61,544 bases of DNA from Nemertoderma westbladi (lineage: Eukaryota > Xenacoelomorpha > Nemertodermatida > Nemertodermatidae), in contig JAUCBJ010003798.1 in assembly GCA_032718475.1 (NCBI GenBank), positions 1 to 61,544 of the forward strand. Reading direction: 5' to 3'. This document shows, one piece after another, positions 10,705-21,857 of the stretch. Made by a program: the position numbers and the translations under genes. The stretch's first letter is position 1. Each line of letters opens with the position of its first letter. The notes beneath the pieces were generated by a model. It was not told the DNA's origin. It searched no databases and was given only the letters and a program-made list of their open reading frames with translations.

Positions 10705-12445
10705 AGCTGCTATATGAGTTTATCGATATTATAATTACTTATAATTTAGGCTAGCAGTCGTCGCTGCCTCCCCCTCAATGCCCCCGGACAGCGCAAGCTC
10801 CTCAGCGCTGAGGTACTGTCGCCGCTGTGTCTTTCGCCAACGTAGTAGCTACACAATGACAACAACAACAACTGCGAGTCACTCCACTGTCCGTCCCAAG
10901 GGCTTAGAATTACGTCAGGTTCTTGCTACAGAGGTAGGGCAACTTTCACAACTGCGACTCGCTACTGTAAACACACTTTAGTAGTAACATTCACCTATAA
11001 ACACACAAATTCCATACAACTGTCACAAACAGCACACATTCGGGCCATTTCTCCATTAGTCAAGTGCCTTCCAGAATGCCACGTTATTATTATGTATCCC
11101 TGGATACTAGCAGTGTGCTATTTATTCCGTATGCTATTCAATGGGGCAAGCTTTCTATTGCTCTTTTAACTCGCTTCTAATTCTAGCGTGGTTGTTGCTA
11201 TGGTGACATTATGGAAAGCTAGCAGTAGAATTAGGGTAATTCTCATGCATACAGATCTGGGGTGCTATTTAATAGTGATTCTTTAATTGTCAATATTCCC
11301 CTTTATACATGATTTTATGAATTTTATCAGCTATTGACTATATATTGGAGATTCTCGCACACTAATATACTTAATAGGGTGAATCTCTGCTCCCATGATC
11401 TATTAATTAATGGAATTTTGGGAATGTTATAAATTGTATAAAATGACAATTTATCAAATTCATGAGAGGATATGAATTTAAATTTATTCCTGTAAATTTT
11501 ATTATTTAATATTCAAGTATACACAATTTTATTCCAGAGCATGTCTGGGGACTAGGATCCTTAATTCTAGGAAATTTGTCTTTTTAAGAGTATCGGTAAG
11601 TGCTACGATATCTTAATCGACTAGAATTTTAAAGGATCTGAATTTTAACAGATTTTGATTTATAGATTTTCTTGGTTTATAAACTCCTTAGAGTTTATTT
11701 GTCTGCATTTACTCTATTATAACATTTGTTTTAATAGATTTTTATAAATATTAAATATTTAATATTTAAGATGGGCACCGATTTATTCCAGAACATGTCT
11801 GGGGACGTTAACCACTGATTCTAGAATTTTGTCTTTCAAGTATATCGGTGGGTGCCGCGATATCTTAATCGACTAGAATTACAGATGGTCAAAGGGTTTA
11901 ACAGATTTATTTTGCGTTTTACGCTACTGTTAAAGGGACATCACGCTACTATATGTATTATTTAATATATGGTATGAGAGCAATATTGCAAGAAGCAATG
12001 TCAGTGAGAAGAGGCAAGTCGTTTCCAAGGTCTACCCAGAGCTTGGTTTAGCCGAGACACGAGGATCTGAACTTTGCATTCCTAATACTCTACTTACCAA
12101 TAACACTTGAGTATAGTAGGAGCTTTATTGTACTTTAATAAGTACGGACATTTCATCTTACTGTAGTCACGTATTTATAATATGATACGGACAGTAAGGA
12201 AAGAGAAAAATAATTATTCCTCACCGTTGCACTAAATATAAAGTTAAGTAATTAAGTAATAAACACAAGTATATATATTGCACTAATATACTAAGTATAT
12301 AATCGCTAAAATAATAATCTACTAAATAAAATTAAAGAAAACGAACATACATAAATATAAAATATTAAAAACAAATATAAAATAATGTAGTCACACACCC
12401 ACTCCAGACGCTGTTACGTTGGGGAGTCCCTAGATGTTTGTTGGA
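10705..12445. other. Non-coding region left of BEL-1, includes a duplicated segment
   Basis: No gene seen. Two ~115-bp related segments (~11530-11650 and ~11780-11895) share TTATTCCAGA[A/G]CATGTCTGG, TTGTCTTT, ATCGGT and CGATATCTTAATCGACTAG. This region probably includes the 3' LTR of BEL-1, but I could not match it to a 5' LTR. Confidence 0.5.
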
Positions 12446-12703
12446 TTAGGGAGGTGGCGTGGGAAGAGTATCTTGCCTTCCATAGTTTCCGGATAGTTCT
12501 CTGTCTCTTTCCAGTAAACATAAACGACCGACTGGGCGATTGAGTTGCTGTGTTTCGAATACAATTCCAGGTTTCTTAAAGTTACGTCGCATGACGACGA
12601 GTTCTACCGATCGCACTAAACCATAATCGGAGATATGAGTCTCAATGATACGACCTGTCTGCCACCGCTTACGTGGAAGATCTGATTCCACAATAAGGAC
12701 CAT
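12446..12703 (-). pseudogene. BEL-1 C-terminal DUF5641 domain
   Basis: In frame with the integrase across the TGA at 12737. VLIVESDLPRKRWQTGRI and GLVRSVELVVMR are the conserved C-terminal chromodomain-like block of BEL/Pao polyproteins, ending with the usual LNRPVGRLCLLE. It terminates at 12446. Confidence 0.85.
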
Positions 12704-12736
12704 GTCTCCGGCGCTGACGTTTTCTTGCTGCGCAAA

Positions 12737-14374
12737 TCACTTGGTTCGAAGTTGTAGCGTAGGCAGATAATGTTTTTCGAAATGGTCAGAGAAACGACGG
12801 GATAATAACTGCATAAGTTGCAAAGTTTGTCGGCAGTATTCGTCTCCGTCCATGATTTCCGATTGTGGGAGCATGGCTACAGGTTTCTTCAGTAGGAAAT
12901 GCGCGGGTGTTAGCGCTTCTAGGGAGTCGGGACTCGATGAGACTGGCATAAGCGGTCTCTCGTTAAGATAGGCGGCGATTTCTTCCATTAACGTCCGCAA
13001 AAGTTCGTCGGTGAGATACGCGCGGCATGACACTATAAAGTGAAATGCGGTCTTCACACTCCTTATTAATCTCTCCCAACTTCCTCCCCACCAAGGGGCG
13101 TCGGCGGCGTTGAAGGTCCAGCTAGATGCTGTTACCCTTAGCTGATCGTCCACCTGTCTTTGGTTCCAATCTTTAACGTAAGCTTTGATCTCATTATTGG
13201 CGCCAATGAAGTTCGTTCCCTTATCAGATCTCATCGTGTTGCTAGTTCCAAAGCGAGCTATCTGTCGGCGTAAACTCAGTATGAAGCTGTTGGTAGATAG
13301 ATCATTCACCATATCTAGATGGATCGCTCTACAAGTCATACAGACAAAGATGACACACCATCGCTTGACTATAGTCCTAGCACGATATACTTCACTAGGG
13401 CCAAATAAATCCACACCGGTATTAGTAAAGGGTGGTTCATAGAAGCTTACTCGTTCCCTAGGTAATTCAGCCTCTCGCTGTGTTAAAGGCCTACTGAATG
13501 CTTTCCTACAGGGTATACAGTTCCTAAGAACTTGGTTCAGAGCTCTACGGGGTTTATGAAAATAATAGCGAGTTCGAATTTCGCTAAGAACTCGTTCTCT
13601 GCCAGCATGGTAAAGCCTACTGTGAACATCTACAATCATCTTGATTTGTATTTCAAGATTTCTAATGAGTATGGGAAACTTAGTGTCAAAGGATAGTGGA
13701 GCATTAGTTAGTCTCCCTCCAACACGTATTAACCCATCTATCATTGTGCTAGAGAAACGATCCCTTAAGCGCATCTGTGGATTTCTCAACAACAGGAAAT
13801 ACTTATCGGAATCTTCATAGCATTGCAGGAGTCTCAGTATCTGCTTATTGGTTTCTTCATGCTCTTGATAACTGATCTTTTCCATCAGAAACATATCCGA
13901 TATTCTATATTTGGGAAGATCTTTAATAGCATGGACCTGCGCGGATGTCAGTGGAGCGGTATCACTAGCGATCTTCGTCCTGGAGTAGTGATGATGGAAG
14001 CATCGCTTCAAATACACGACGGCCTTACAAAGCCGATTCCAGGAGCTATAGTGATTTATCGCTCTCTGCAGGAGAGGTGAGAGTCCCTGCGAGACGTCTG
14101 GTGTTCCAGATTTCCAGTCTCTTTCTCTAATTTCCACAACAGATTTATTTGTGGCGGTGGAGTTTAGATCCACAGCGTCGTCCCCGGAAATGTGTAGTAC
14201 AGACAGATCTATCACGGGTTTAAATAACTTTGATTTACTCGTCCGGGTTTTAGGTTTGACTTTCTCCGCTCCCTTGGCTTGTCTAATCTCAGCCGTGGTA
14301 AGATGAGGAGGCCATTCATCTTCTTCTTTACTTAGGAAGTCGGGTCCACCTAACCAGTCCGGAGTATCTATCTG
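12737..14374 (-). pseudogene. BEL-1 integrase
   Basis: The frame is open from the slip at ~14374 (DTPDWLGGPDFLSKEEDEWP); first Met at 14215. The zinc-binding HHCC region shows SRLYHAGRERVLSEIR and CIPCRKAF. The catalytic core shows NTGVDLFGP (first Asp), MRSDKGTNFIGANNE (second Asp) and WNFNAADAPWWGGSWERLI-type sequence (Glu). It ends TPAHFLLKKPV...YLPTLQLRTK followed by TGA, where the family normally has Trp. Integrase joins the cDNA copy to chromosomal DNA. Confidence 0.88.
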
Positions 14375-14970
14375 CGAGGAGTTGCTCCTCTGGAGGCGAT
14401 GTCGGCTGGATTAATCGTCCCAGGGCAATGTCTCCATTGATCTACCTTAGTGCGACTAAGTATAATGGCTACTCTGTTGGTAACGAAGACGCTGAACTGA
14501 CAGACTTCATTGATTATATACTCCAAAACGAGTAAAGCATCAGTCCAATAGACAGTTTTCTCCAGTGGATAGTCGATCTGTTCTGTTACATTCCGGCTGA
14601 TGGCTGTAGCGTATAGAGCCGCCTTTAACTCCGCTTGAGGAACTCGTAGCTTGTTGTTTATCAAGGCCTTAGAGGTAACCAAGGCAACTTTAATTCCATC
14701 CGGAGTTTCAACCCTCAGGTAGGCTACTATACCTATTCCCATATCGCTGGCGTCTCCAAATACATGGAGTTGATAGGAATGCGTGGGGAGAACGTGACCA
14801 AAATATGAACGGGAAATCGTAAAGTTCTCGATGGATGGTAGAGAATCTTCCCATTTCATCCACTTCTTTAGTAGTTCTCCCTTAAGTGGATCGTCCCACG
14901 AGTGGTTTTCAAGCCACATTTGTTGCACTAAACTCCGAGCAACCAATATAACTGGGCTAATAAATCCCAA
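14368..14970 (-). pseudogene. BEL-1 RT connection and RNase H segment
   Basis: Same frame as the upstream polyprotein, separated only by the TGA at 15031. FDPLGFISPVILVARSLVQ is the standard BEL RT-end motif, and HVFGDASDMGIGIVAYLR is the RNase H start (catalytic Asp). It ends with NPADIASRGATPRR, just where the frame slips by one nucleotide (~14374) into the integrase frame. Confidence 0.88.
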
Positions 14971-15030
14971 TGGATCGAAATAAGTGGTCAGGATACTTAG
15001 ACAAATCCGTTTAGTTCTAACTGGATTATC

Positions 15031-18000
15031 TCACTGTTTTAGCTGGAAAAACAGGATATCTCTCTCCATGTCCCATTTCAAACCAAGCGTCTTGGTTTCC
15101 GGAAGATCGTCCTTGATAAGGTCCAGATCTTTAACACCTCGGTCTTCTACCGGGATCGATTCCAGAAACTCACGGGAGTTACTAGTGAATTTGGTTAGTC
15201 GAAATCCACCATGTTTCAAGCACTCTACCATTCCCTTGGCAACATCAATGGCTTCTTCCACCGATGGGAGGGACTTTAAATTGTCATCCATGTATATATC
15301 CCATTTGATGTTGTCGATAACCACTTTAGAGAAAGCGTCTCGGTTGTCATCAGCAGTGGTACGCACTACTGAACAAGCGTTCGAGGGGCTCAAGATGATC
15401 CCGAAAGCCTGGATGGTCATCCAGTACTCCACCGGTTTTTGGTTGAGGTCTCCTTCAGGCCACCACAGAAATCGTAGGCTGTCTCGATCCCTATCCAGCG
15501 CCTTGACTTGTAAGAACATGCCTTCTATATCCGAAGCGAAAGCAATAGAATATTGCCGTAATCTTAAGAGTATTCCCAACAAGGATTGGAGTAAGTTGGG
15601 TCCCGGCAACAACTCAGAGTTAAGGGATTGGCCCATGTAAAGGGTGGAGCCGTCAAATACTACCCGGACTTCGTCGGGTTTACCGGGTTTGGGAATGTAA
15701 TGATGTGTTAGATAATACGTTCTCTCAGTTATGGGTGTTTCTTCCGGTACTCGCTCCGCGCATCCCTTATCGATGAATTTCTTCAGCTGGGTCTTATACA
15801 TCTCTTTAGCTGAAGCATTGGCCGTAAGACGCCAATGTAGTTGCGCAATTCTCTTCTCCGCTAAGGGTCGGTTATTTATAAAATTGGGTTCTCGCCGTCG
15901 GAACGGAAGACCAATCTCATACCTACCTTGATCTTTAAGAAAACGGGTAGTCGTTTCCTGAATCTGCTTGGCTCTCTCCTCCTCGACAGATAGGGCCTTG
16001 TCGTAGGAATTAGGCTCTACGGCTTCTTGAGTAAAGAATCGGACGGCGTGTTCATCGCGAATCTTATCGTTGTATCGATCTATCACCTCATTTAGTTCGT
16101 CGTTGTAGTCGAATTGTCCGCCATGATTGATGAGATGGCACAGGTTCACTTGGTTTCGCCAAGTTTCATTTTCGGTGAGGAGGTCGATTGTATTTTCCTC
16201 GTCGAATAATTGGTGAATATCGTCATTATCTGAGGAGTGTGGTGTTCCCTCAGTTGTGGTCTCTCCCTCACTGATTTCTTCTTCCCATTCACTCACCTGA
16301 TGTACTTGGTCGTTAGGTAATCTTTCCATGAGTGTTCTACGGGAAGGTCCAGTGAAATACCAACCTACTCTCGTTCTTCCCGCATATGTTTGTAATGGTT
16401 GCGGTCGAGCAGGCCGTTTTTCCAATGTCTCTAGCGCCTCATGCGCATTTTGGCCGATCAATATCTGTACCCCTGGGTAGTCGGCGTTGAATCTAGGGAT
16501 ATCATGCTGCTGGGTAAAATCGTCTTCATCCCAGTTGTAAGGTTCCACTTGGCTGGTAGCAAAGTTCTTTATCGCCACCATTTTTACTGACCTTATGCTA
16601 TGTTCTCCTAGTTTATCCTGGGGAGTGGACAACACGCCTACATAGTAGTCTGTAGCTACTGTGGATTTCCAAACCTGCATAATTCCTGAAAGGTTCAACT
16701 TAGTTCGGAATTTGGGTTGTCCAGCAAAGATGTCTTCGGCTAATTCTTTGTCGATGAATGTTCCTGTGCTGCCGGAGTCCAGGAGGGCGTTTACTATAAA
16801 ACTCTTACCTGGCCCATGGACTCTCAGCTGAACTACTGGGAATTCCCGAATTCCGACGTTGGAAGTTGGCGCTTTCCAAGATGGTTGTCGGTCCGGAATG
16901 GTCGATTGGACTTCATTATCGGTTTCCGTCTCATACGTAAGCGCTCGATACACTGCGGTGTTTATCATATAACAGGATTCGTTTTCGTCGGAGAATTCGT
17001 CCATGTAGAATCCTTCCATCTCAGAGCTGTGGTCAGTGTCATTCACATCACTGAATTGTACATGTAGTTCGGACTCACTTACCTGACTCGTGCCGGTTCT
17101 TTCAAATTCTGTGTGCAGCAAGATATGATGTTTCGCGCTGCACTTAGCGCACCTCGTGTCTGAGTAACAGGTCCGCCGTTGGTGTCCTTGTCTGAGACAA
17201 TTATAACACAACCGCTTATCCCACATGACACGTCTATCCTTTAGGGATTTCTTCAAGAATTCATCACATCCACTCAAGCGATGGGGCCCGTCGCACAATG
17301 CACATTTGGGTTTGATGTTACTTACTTTAACTTGTGTGGTGTTGTGCACACTTGTTCTTTCTTCGGGCTTTCTTCCATGAATTCTCTTAGGAGACGTAGG
17401 AGGAGTTTTTGTTACCGGTTCTCTCCTGTCACTGGTTTGAGACTTAGATTTACTTACGTCTTTAGGTGTTTTGTTGACATAGTAAGATATTTCGGTGTCT
17501 TTCCCGCTGTTCTCCTCCTGGGAGGTTTGGCTTTCGCCGTCGTCTGTATAACACACTGGTGTTACCTTTCTCATAGAAACGGGTTTTTCACTCACCTTAT
17601 TCTCCGGTGTCTTCTCTCGGGACTGCTTTAGGAGCTGTAATCTTACCTCTCCATTTAAGAATGACATGAGATCAGCCATGGTAGGGTCTCTTTGTTGCTG
17701 GTCCATCATATAGAGAACTCTTTTGTCCCAACGCGTACCTACTCCACCCTTTGGCAAAGTAGATGCCACGGCTCCAACAACCATAGAACTCTGATATTCA
17801 TGAGACTTACCTAGCCAATCTAACTGTCTACAGATCTCGAGGATCTCATCGGAAAATTCTATAATCCCGCTGCTAAGAAACTTTCGGGGAGCTACTAATT
17901 TCGCATACAAATACCTAGCTATGTTAGTCCTATTACCATACCTGATGTTTAGCGTATCCCAAACTTGTCTTAATCCATCTGGATGTCCAATAAACTTTAA

Positions 18001-19050
18001 CGCCATTAACTTGGGAGGTCCTTCCAAGCACTCGATGAGGAATCTAAGTTTCTCTCCGTTGGATAGTACAGAGTTCTGTATGTTATCTTTGTAATATTCA
18101 TTAAAAGGTAACCATTTCATCTCATCTCTGTTGAACTTGATGATCTCTCCCACCTTTACCGCTTGACGGGCTTCGGTTCTAGCCATTTGACACGTAAAAC
18201 TTTCTTGGGCCATCATATTATTTAATATCGAGTTATAGGTATATAAATTTCTCGGATTATGATCAGGTCTATATGGAATATCATTATCAACCGGTTTATA
18301 ATTACCCTTAATAGGGTTCACTATAGGAGTTTCTACTTCACTAGCAGTATAGATGCGTGTAGGCTCCACACCTTGCGCATGAAATACTTCAGACCTAACA
18401 GGTTGACACATTGTTACAGGGGGTGGTGTTATACCCCTTTGTATATTTACCAATTTATCGCGTTCTAACGCGATACTCTGCTGCACTTCTTGCAACTCTA
18501 ACCTACCCTCTCTTACTGTTCCCTTTAACTGCTGAACAGTCCCTTCCAACTCCCGGACCTGCTGGGAGGAACGCACACGATGTTCCTCCATCTGCCCGAG
18601 CAGGAGATCCATCCCCCGCCGTCGCTCATCCACCCACTCTACCGCCGAAGCGGGAGCCGCCAACATAGTAGCGGGTAGACGAGGGACGACGGGCGACAAA
18701 TCTTTGATGTCTTGCTCGGCGTCCAGGACCGGGACTGATTCAGGGGCTATTCTACTGGGCACAGGTAGTTTAGTACTGTGCAAAGGGAATTTAGAGTTAG
18801 GTTCTGGAAGTACAGGGGTCTCTATCACAGAGGGGGTGGCTTCAAGAACAGACCTATTTATTTCAGGCTCATCTACTATAGTAGGGAGTCTTTCTTCCCT
18901 AATAATTTGGTCTGTAGGCGCAGGATTACTTAAATCTACACTAGCTAGTTGCCTTCTCACTGCTGGAGGCAAATTAGGGCCTTTGAGGTATATAGGTACA
19001 CTATACCTACATATCTCACTATATAGGTACACTATACCTACATATCTCAC
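15031..19050 (-). CDS. BEL-1 Gag-protease-RT (N-terminal polyprotein part)
   Basis: A 1339-residue open frame. Residues ~150-230 are a charged, probably coiled-coil Gag N-region; ~290-480 are the BEL-type Gag core (IKFNRDEMKWLPFNEYY and RHEFLIECL-like blocks). A Cys/His zinc-knuckle region begins with CALCDGPHRLSGC at ~583 and continues with CYNCLRQGHQRRTC at ~613. The aspartic protease active site is LLDSGSTGTFID at ~755. The RT follows the BEL pattern YYLTHHYIPKPGKPDEVRVV, FASDIEGMFLQV, and catalytic YMDD at ~1250. It packages and copies the element RNA in a virus-like particle. The frame ends at a TGA after FFQLKQ, and the same frame continues directly with RT-connection sequence, so this is a nonsense mutation rather than a natural end. 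The first Met lies in a 31-bp repeat and may not be the true start. Confidence 0.9.
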   Translation of the reverse strand: MRYVGIVYLYSEICRYSVPIYLKGPNLPPAVRRQLASVDLSNPAPTDQIIREERLPTIVDEPEINRSVLEATPSVIETPVLPEPNSKFPLHSTKLPVPSRIAPESVPVLDAEQDIKDLSPVVPRLPATMLAAPASAVEWVDERRRGMDLLLGQMEEHRVRSSQQVRELEGTVQQLKGTVREGRLELQEVQQSIALERDKLVNIQRGITPPPVTMCQPVRSEVFHAQGVEPTRIYTASEVETPIVNPIKGNYKPVDNDIPYRPDHNPRNLYTYNSILNNMMAQESFTCQMARTEARQAVKVGEIIKFNRDEMKWLPFNEYYKDNIQNSVLSNGEKLRFLIECLEGPPKLMALKFIGHPDGLRQVWDTLNIRYGNRTNIARYLYAKLVAPRKFLSSGIIEFSDEILEICRQLDWLGKSHEYQSSMVVGAVASTLPKGGVGTRWDKRVLYMMDQQQRDPTMADLMSFLNGEVRLQLLKQSREKTPENKVSEKPVSMRKVTPVCYTDDGESQTSQEENSGKDTEISYYVNKTPKDVSKSKSQTSDRREPVTKTPPTSPKRIHGRKPEERTSVHNTTQVKVSNIKPKCALCDGPHRLSGCDEFLKKSLKDRRVMWDKRLCYNCLRQGHQRRTCYSDTRCAKCSAKHHILLHTEFERTGTSQVSESELHVQFSDVNDTDHSSEMEGFYMDEFSDENESCYMINTAVYRALTYETETDNEVQSTIPDRQPSWKAPTSNVGIREFPVVQLRVHGPGKSFIVNALLDSGSTGTFIDKELAEDIFAGQPKFRTKLNLSGIMQVWKSTVATDYYVGVLSTPQDKLGEHSIRSVKMVAIKNFATSQVEPYNWDEDDFTQQHDIPRFNADYPGVQILIGQNAHEALETLEKRPARPQPLQTYAGRTRVGWYFTGPSRRTLMERLPNDQVHQVSEWEEEISEGETTTEGTPHSSDNDDIHQLFDEENTIDLLTENETWRNQVNLCHLINHGGQFDYNDELNEVIDRYNDKIRDEHAVRFFTQEAVEPNSYDKALSVEEERAKQIQETTTRFLKDQGRYEIGLPFRRREPNFINNRPLAEKRIAQLHWRLTANASAKEMYKTQLKKFIDKGCAERVPEETPITERTYYLTHHYIPKPGKPDEVRVVFDGSTLYMGQSLNSELLPGPNLLQSLLGILLRLRQYSIAFASDIEGMFLQVKALDRDRDSLRFLWWPEGDLNQKPVEYWMTIQAFGIILSPSNACSVVRTTADDNRDAFSKVVIDNIKWDIYMDDNLKSLPSVEEAIDVAKGMVECLKHGGFRLTKFTSNSREFLESIPVEDRGVKDLDLIKDDLPETKTLGLKWDMERDILFFQLKQ

Positions 19051-19052
19051 TA
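18985..19052. repeat. 31-bp direct repeat at BEL-1 5' edge
   Basis: Two exact copies of a unit starting ATATAGGTACACTATACC. They supply the first residues of the long frame, which is why its start codon is doubtful. Confidence 0.85.
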
Positions 19053-19230
19053 TTATAGATATACAAGTTGGCCCTTTCGCTCGTTATTTCATCTTTATGT
19101 ATGTATATTAAAATGGTATATGTAGGAACATATATACACAAGATATATTTACTTCCAATCTGTGTTATATAGGTACATAATACCCTTCATTTCAAAGATA
19201 CATATCTATGGCCCTTTAGGCCGAACGTAC

Positions 19231-19654
19231 ATATATATAAGTTTAAATTAAGTAAATAAAGTTAGGGAATATGACTGTAGGGTGTGAGATCAAGTTGTTT
19301 TAGTATAATAATATTTTACGAATTCAAAAAGTGACAACTTATATGATCAATCACTAAAAATTTATTTTTTTATTATTAGCTTTCGATAGCTTTCTCTATC
19401 TTTTTCAAATAAACGATATTCTAGAATTATTGCACTACAAATAGTAATACTACCCTAGCAACTAATGAGTTTGTTAAATCTGTGAATCTTTAATCTTTAT
19501 AATTCTTAAGGATTGAAAACATCAAGTCCAAAGTTATTGATCACCGTCTCGTTGAGAACATTCAAACCCATTGGTTTTAAAGTTTCCAACCGGCACTGCC
19601 ATTCTCCCTCTTTAATTCCGAGTTTTTGTCGGTTCAGTGTTTTGTTTGCTGAGA
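19231..19654 (-). repeat. Inverted terminal copy of Penelope 3' end
   Basis: This ~424-bp arm is the reverse complement of 21415-21836, with few mismatches. It includes the last ~50 endonuclease codons and the 3' UTR. Confidence 0.92.
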
Positions 19655-19717
19655 TCATGTTAGCTTATCACAACGATTCGTTGTTCTGAAAAATTCAACA
19701 TATTGTAGTAGTGTTGA

Positions 19718-20896
19718 ACGACACTTAAAGATAAATCTTGCTTTAAACAGCACGATTTGGATCCTTCTGTACATTATTTAGTTAAAGTGACTCAATTTGT
19801 TTTAAAATTGAAATATTTGAAAACAATCATTGAATGCAAGGATTGGCTCATTGGCCAGGACCCACAACCAGGTACAGTATTCGGAAATGTGAAAACACAC
19901 AAGGAAAATCATCCATTGAGGTATATTCAATCCGCCTGTGGATCAGTTACTGAGCGTTTGGGCAAGTTTGTTGAATATTATTTACACGAGTTTGGTAGCA
20001 AACATGATGCTTTTCTCAAAAATACATTTGACGTTTTGATTTGGATACGAGATATCAATGAACGTCTAGCTCCCCTTCCGCCAAACTCTAGCTTTTTGTG
20101 CCTTGATGTATCAAATTTCTTCCCTTCAGTTGATAACTGCATGGGTTTAGCGGCAGTTGAGGAAACTCTGGAACAATACAGAACAATTGTTGCAGAAGGT
20201 GACCCACCTAATGAATGCATATTAGAAGCTCTTAAAATTTGCCTTGAAAGCAATAATTGTGCTTTCAATGGCAAACACTTCACCCAGTCTGGGGGTTCAG
20301 CTATGGGACCTTCTTATTCTTGTACCTACACCGATATATGGGGAGCCAAATTCATTGACACGGCAGTGTCTTCCTTTAATAACAGTCCACAAGAATACAA
20401 AAGATACCGAGACGACATTATTTCCTTTGGAATTAATTTTTCGGAAGATATTGTTACAAATTTAGTCACACATTTAAATGAGACAGTACTTCCCGGAAAG
20501 ATTGTCTTTAAGTTAGAACAATTTGGTAAAGAAGTAAATTTTCTGGATTTAACTATTTTTATTGATGACAGTGGATACATCCAAACTAAAAATTATCACA
20601 AGCCTATGGACGTACATCAGTATTTGTGTCCTTCAAGCGCACATCCTCGTTCACAGATTCAAAACATCCCTTATGGTGTAGCTTTACGCTTGCGCAGGAA
20701 TTGTAGTTTAGATTCAGATCTTTTTTCTAGTCTCATTGAGTATGGTTCTGCATTTGTCGCGAGAGGCTGGGATGAGAAAATTGTTGCTCAACAATTTGCT
20801 TCTGCAGCAGTCAGTACGCAGTTTCAAGCCCTTAAAGTAAAAAAAGACAAGCCTAGAAAGAATAAAAAGAAACAACTTTTCTATGTATCACAATAA
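19718..20896 (+). pseudogene. Penelope-like reverse transcriptase
   Basis: The frame is open from ~19718; first Met-like codon at 19757. GTVFGNVKTHKENHPLRYI, SSFLCLDVSNFFPSV (catalytic Asp), TQSGGSAMGPSYSCTYTDI and YKRYRDDIISFG (YRDD catalytic motif) are the signature of Penelope-like RTs, related to telomerase RT. About 100-150 residues that normally precede this region are missing. The frame is lost near 20880, 14 nt into the overlap with the endonuclease frame, so the once single polyprotein is broken. Confidence 0.88.
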
Positions 20897-21566
20897 TGAC
20901 CCTCTATTACCTAACCCCAAGGTGATTATTTCAAAACATTCCACAATTCTAGATGAACATTCAATGACAAAATCTTTTTGGAATAGTCATAAATTGGAAG
21001 TTGTAACTCGCCGCGCACCAACCTTAAAGAATATCCTTGCGCCATCCAGACTGAGGTGTACAAGGGAACCTTTATCTAGTGATTTTCTAGGAGTTCATAA
21101 ATGTGACAGAGCGGCATGTGTCCCCTGTAAAGTATTATTACCTTTAAAATATGTCAGCTCAACAACTAACAAAAGCCACAGGGTTTATATAAAGAATGAT
21201 TTATCTTGCAATGCTAAAAATGTTATTTATGTGGTGACTTGCCTTAAATGTAACTTATTTGGTATCGGTTCAACAGAGGACTTAAAGCCTAGGATAGCCA
21301 ACTACAAGACAAAGATAATTAATGACAAACCATCGACTGCCATCGACAGACATTTTACTACCTCGGGTCATTCTTACAATGCACACTTCAGAATTACACC
21401 ATTTGATTGTCTACCGATCTCAGCAAACAAAAAACTGAACCGACAAAAACTCAGAATTAAAGAGGGAGAATGGCAGTGCCGGTTGGAAACTTTACAACCA
21501 ATGGGTTTGAATGTTCTCAACGAGGCGGTGATCAATAACTTTGGACTTGATGTTTTCAATCCTTAA
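20883..21566 (+). pseudogene. Penelope-like linker and GIY-YIG endonuclease
   Basis: KSFWNSHKLEVVTRRAPTL and ILAPSRLR are the conserved post-RT linker. CDRAACVPCKV is a Cys cluster. KNVIYVVTCLKCNLFGIGST is the GIY-YIG-type start (here Ile-Tyr-Val...Phe-Gly-Ile), followed by LKPRIANYK, a His in IDRHFTTSGHS, and EGEWQCRLETLQPMGLN as the C-terminal block. The domain makes the nick used for target priming. The frame differs from the RT by one shift. Its 3' part is duplicated in inverted form at 19231-19654. Confidence 0.85.
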
Positions 21567-21857
21567 GAATTATAAAGATTAAAGATTCACAGATTTAACA
21601 AACTCATTAGTTGCTAGGGTAGTATTATTATTTGTAGTGCAATAATTCTAGAATATCGTTTATTTGAAAAAGATAGAGAGAGCTATCGAAAGCTAATAAT
21701 AAAAAAATAAATTTTTAGTGATTGATCATATAAGTTGTCACTTTTTGAAATCTTAAAATATTATTATACTAAAACAACTTGATCTCACACCCTACAGTCA
21801 TATTCCCTAACTTTCTTTACTTAATTTAAACTTATATTAATTTTTGACTGTGGATGA

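Larger units (their letters stand above)
12446..19050 (-). mobile_element. BEL-1: BEL/Pao LTR retrotransposon, nearly intact coding region
   Basis: Gag-zinc knuckle-protease-RT-RNase H-integrase-DUF5641 order is complete on the minus strand. It is broken by only two in-frame TGAs (15031-15033 and 12737-12739) and one 1-nt frameshift near 14374. LTRs were not identified. On the right, a Penelope-like element begins 180 bp from the coding start and may have displaced the 5' LTR. Confidence 0.88.

Noticed and set aside
11530-11800. p53-type half-sites (GAGCATGTCT, GAACATGTCT)
   Set aside because: Only single half-sites inside a diverged repeat; expected by duplication and not evidence of regulation.
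12737-15033. TGA recoding in BEL-1 (TGA read as Trp or Sec)
   Set aside because: Host exons and ATP9 use TGA as stop or avoid it internally, and BEL-1 also has an ordinary frameshift; decay is simpler.
20870-20900. Programmed frameshift between Penelope RT and endonuclease
   Set aside because: The family normally has one continuous ORF and no slippery site was evident; mutation is more likely.
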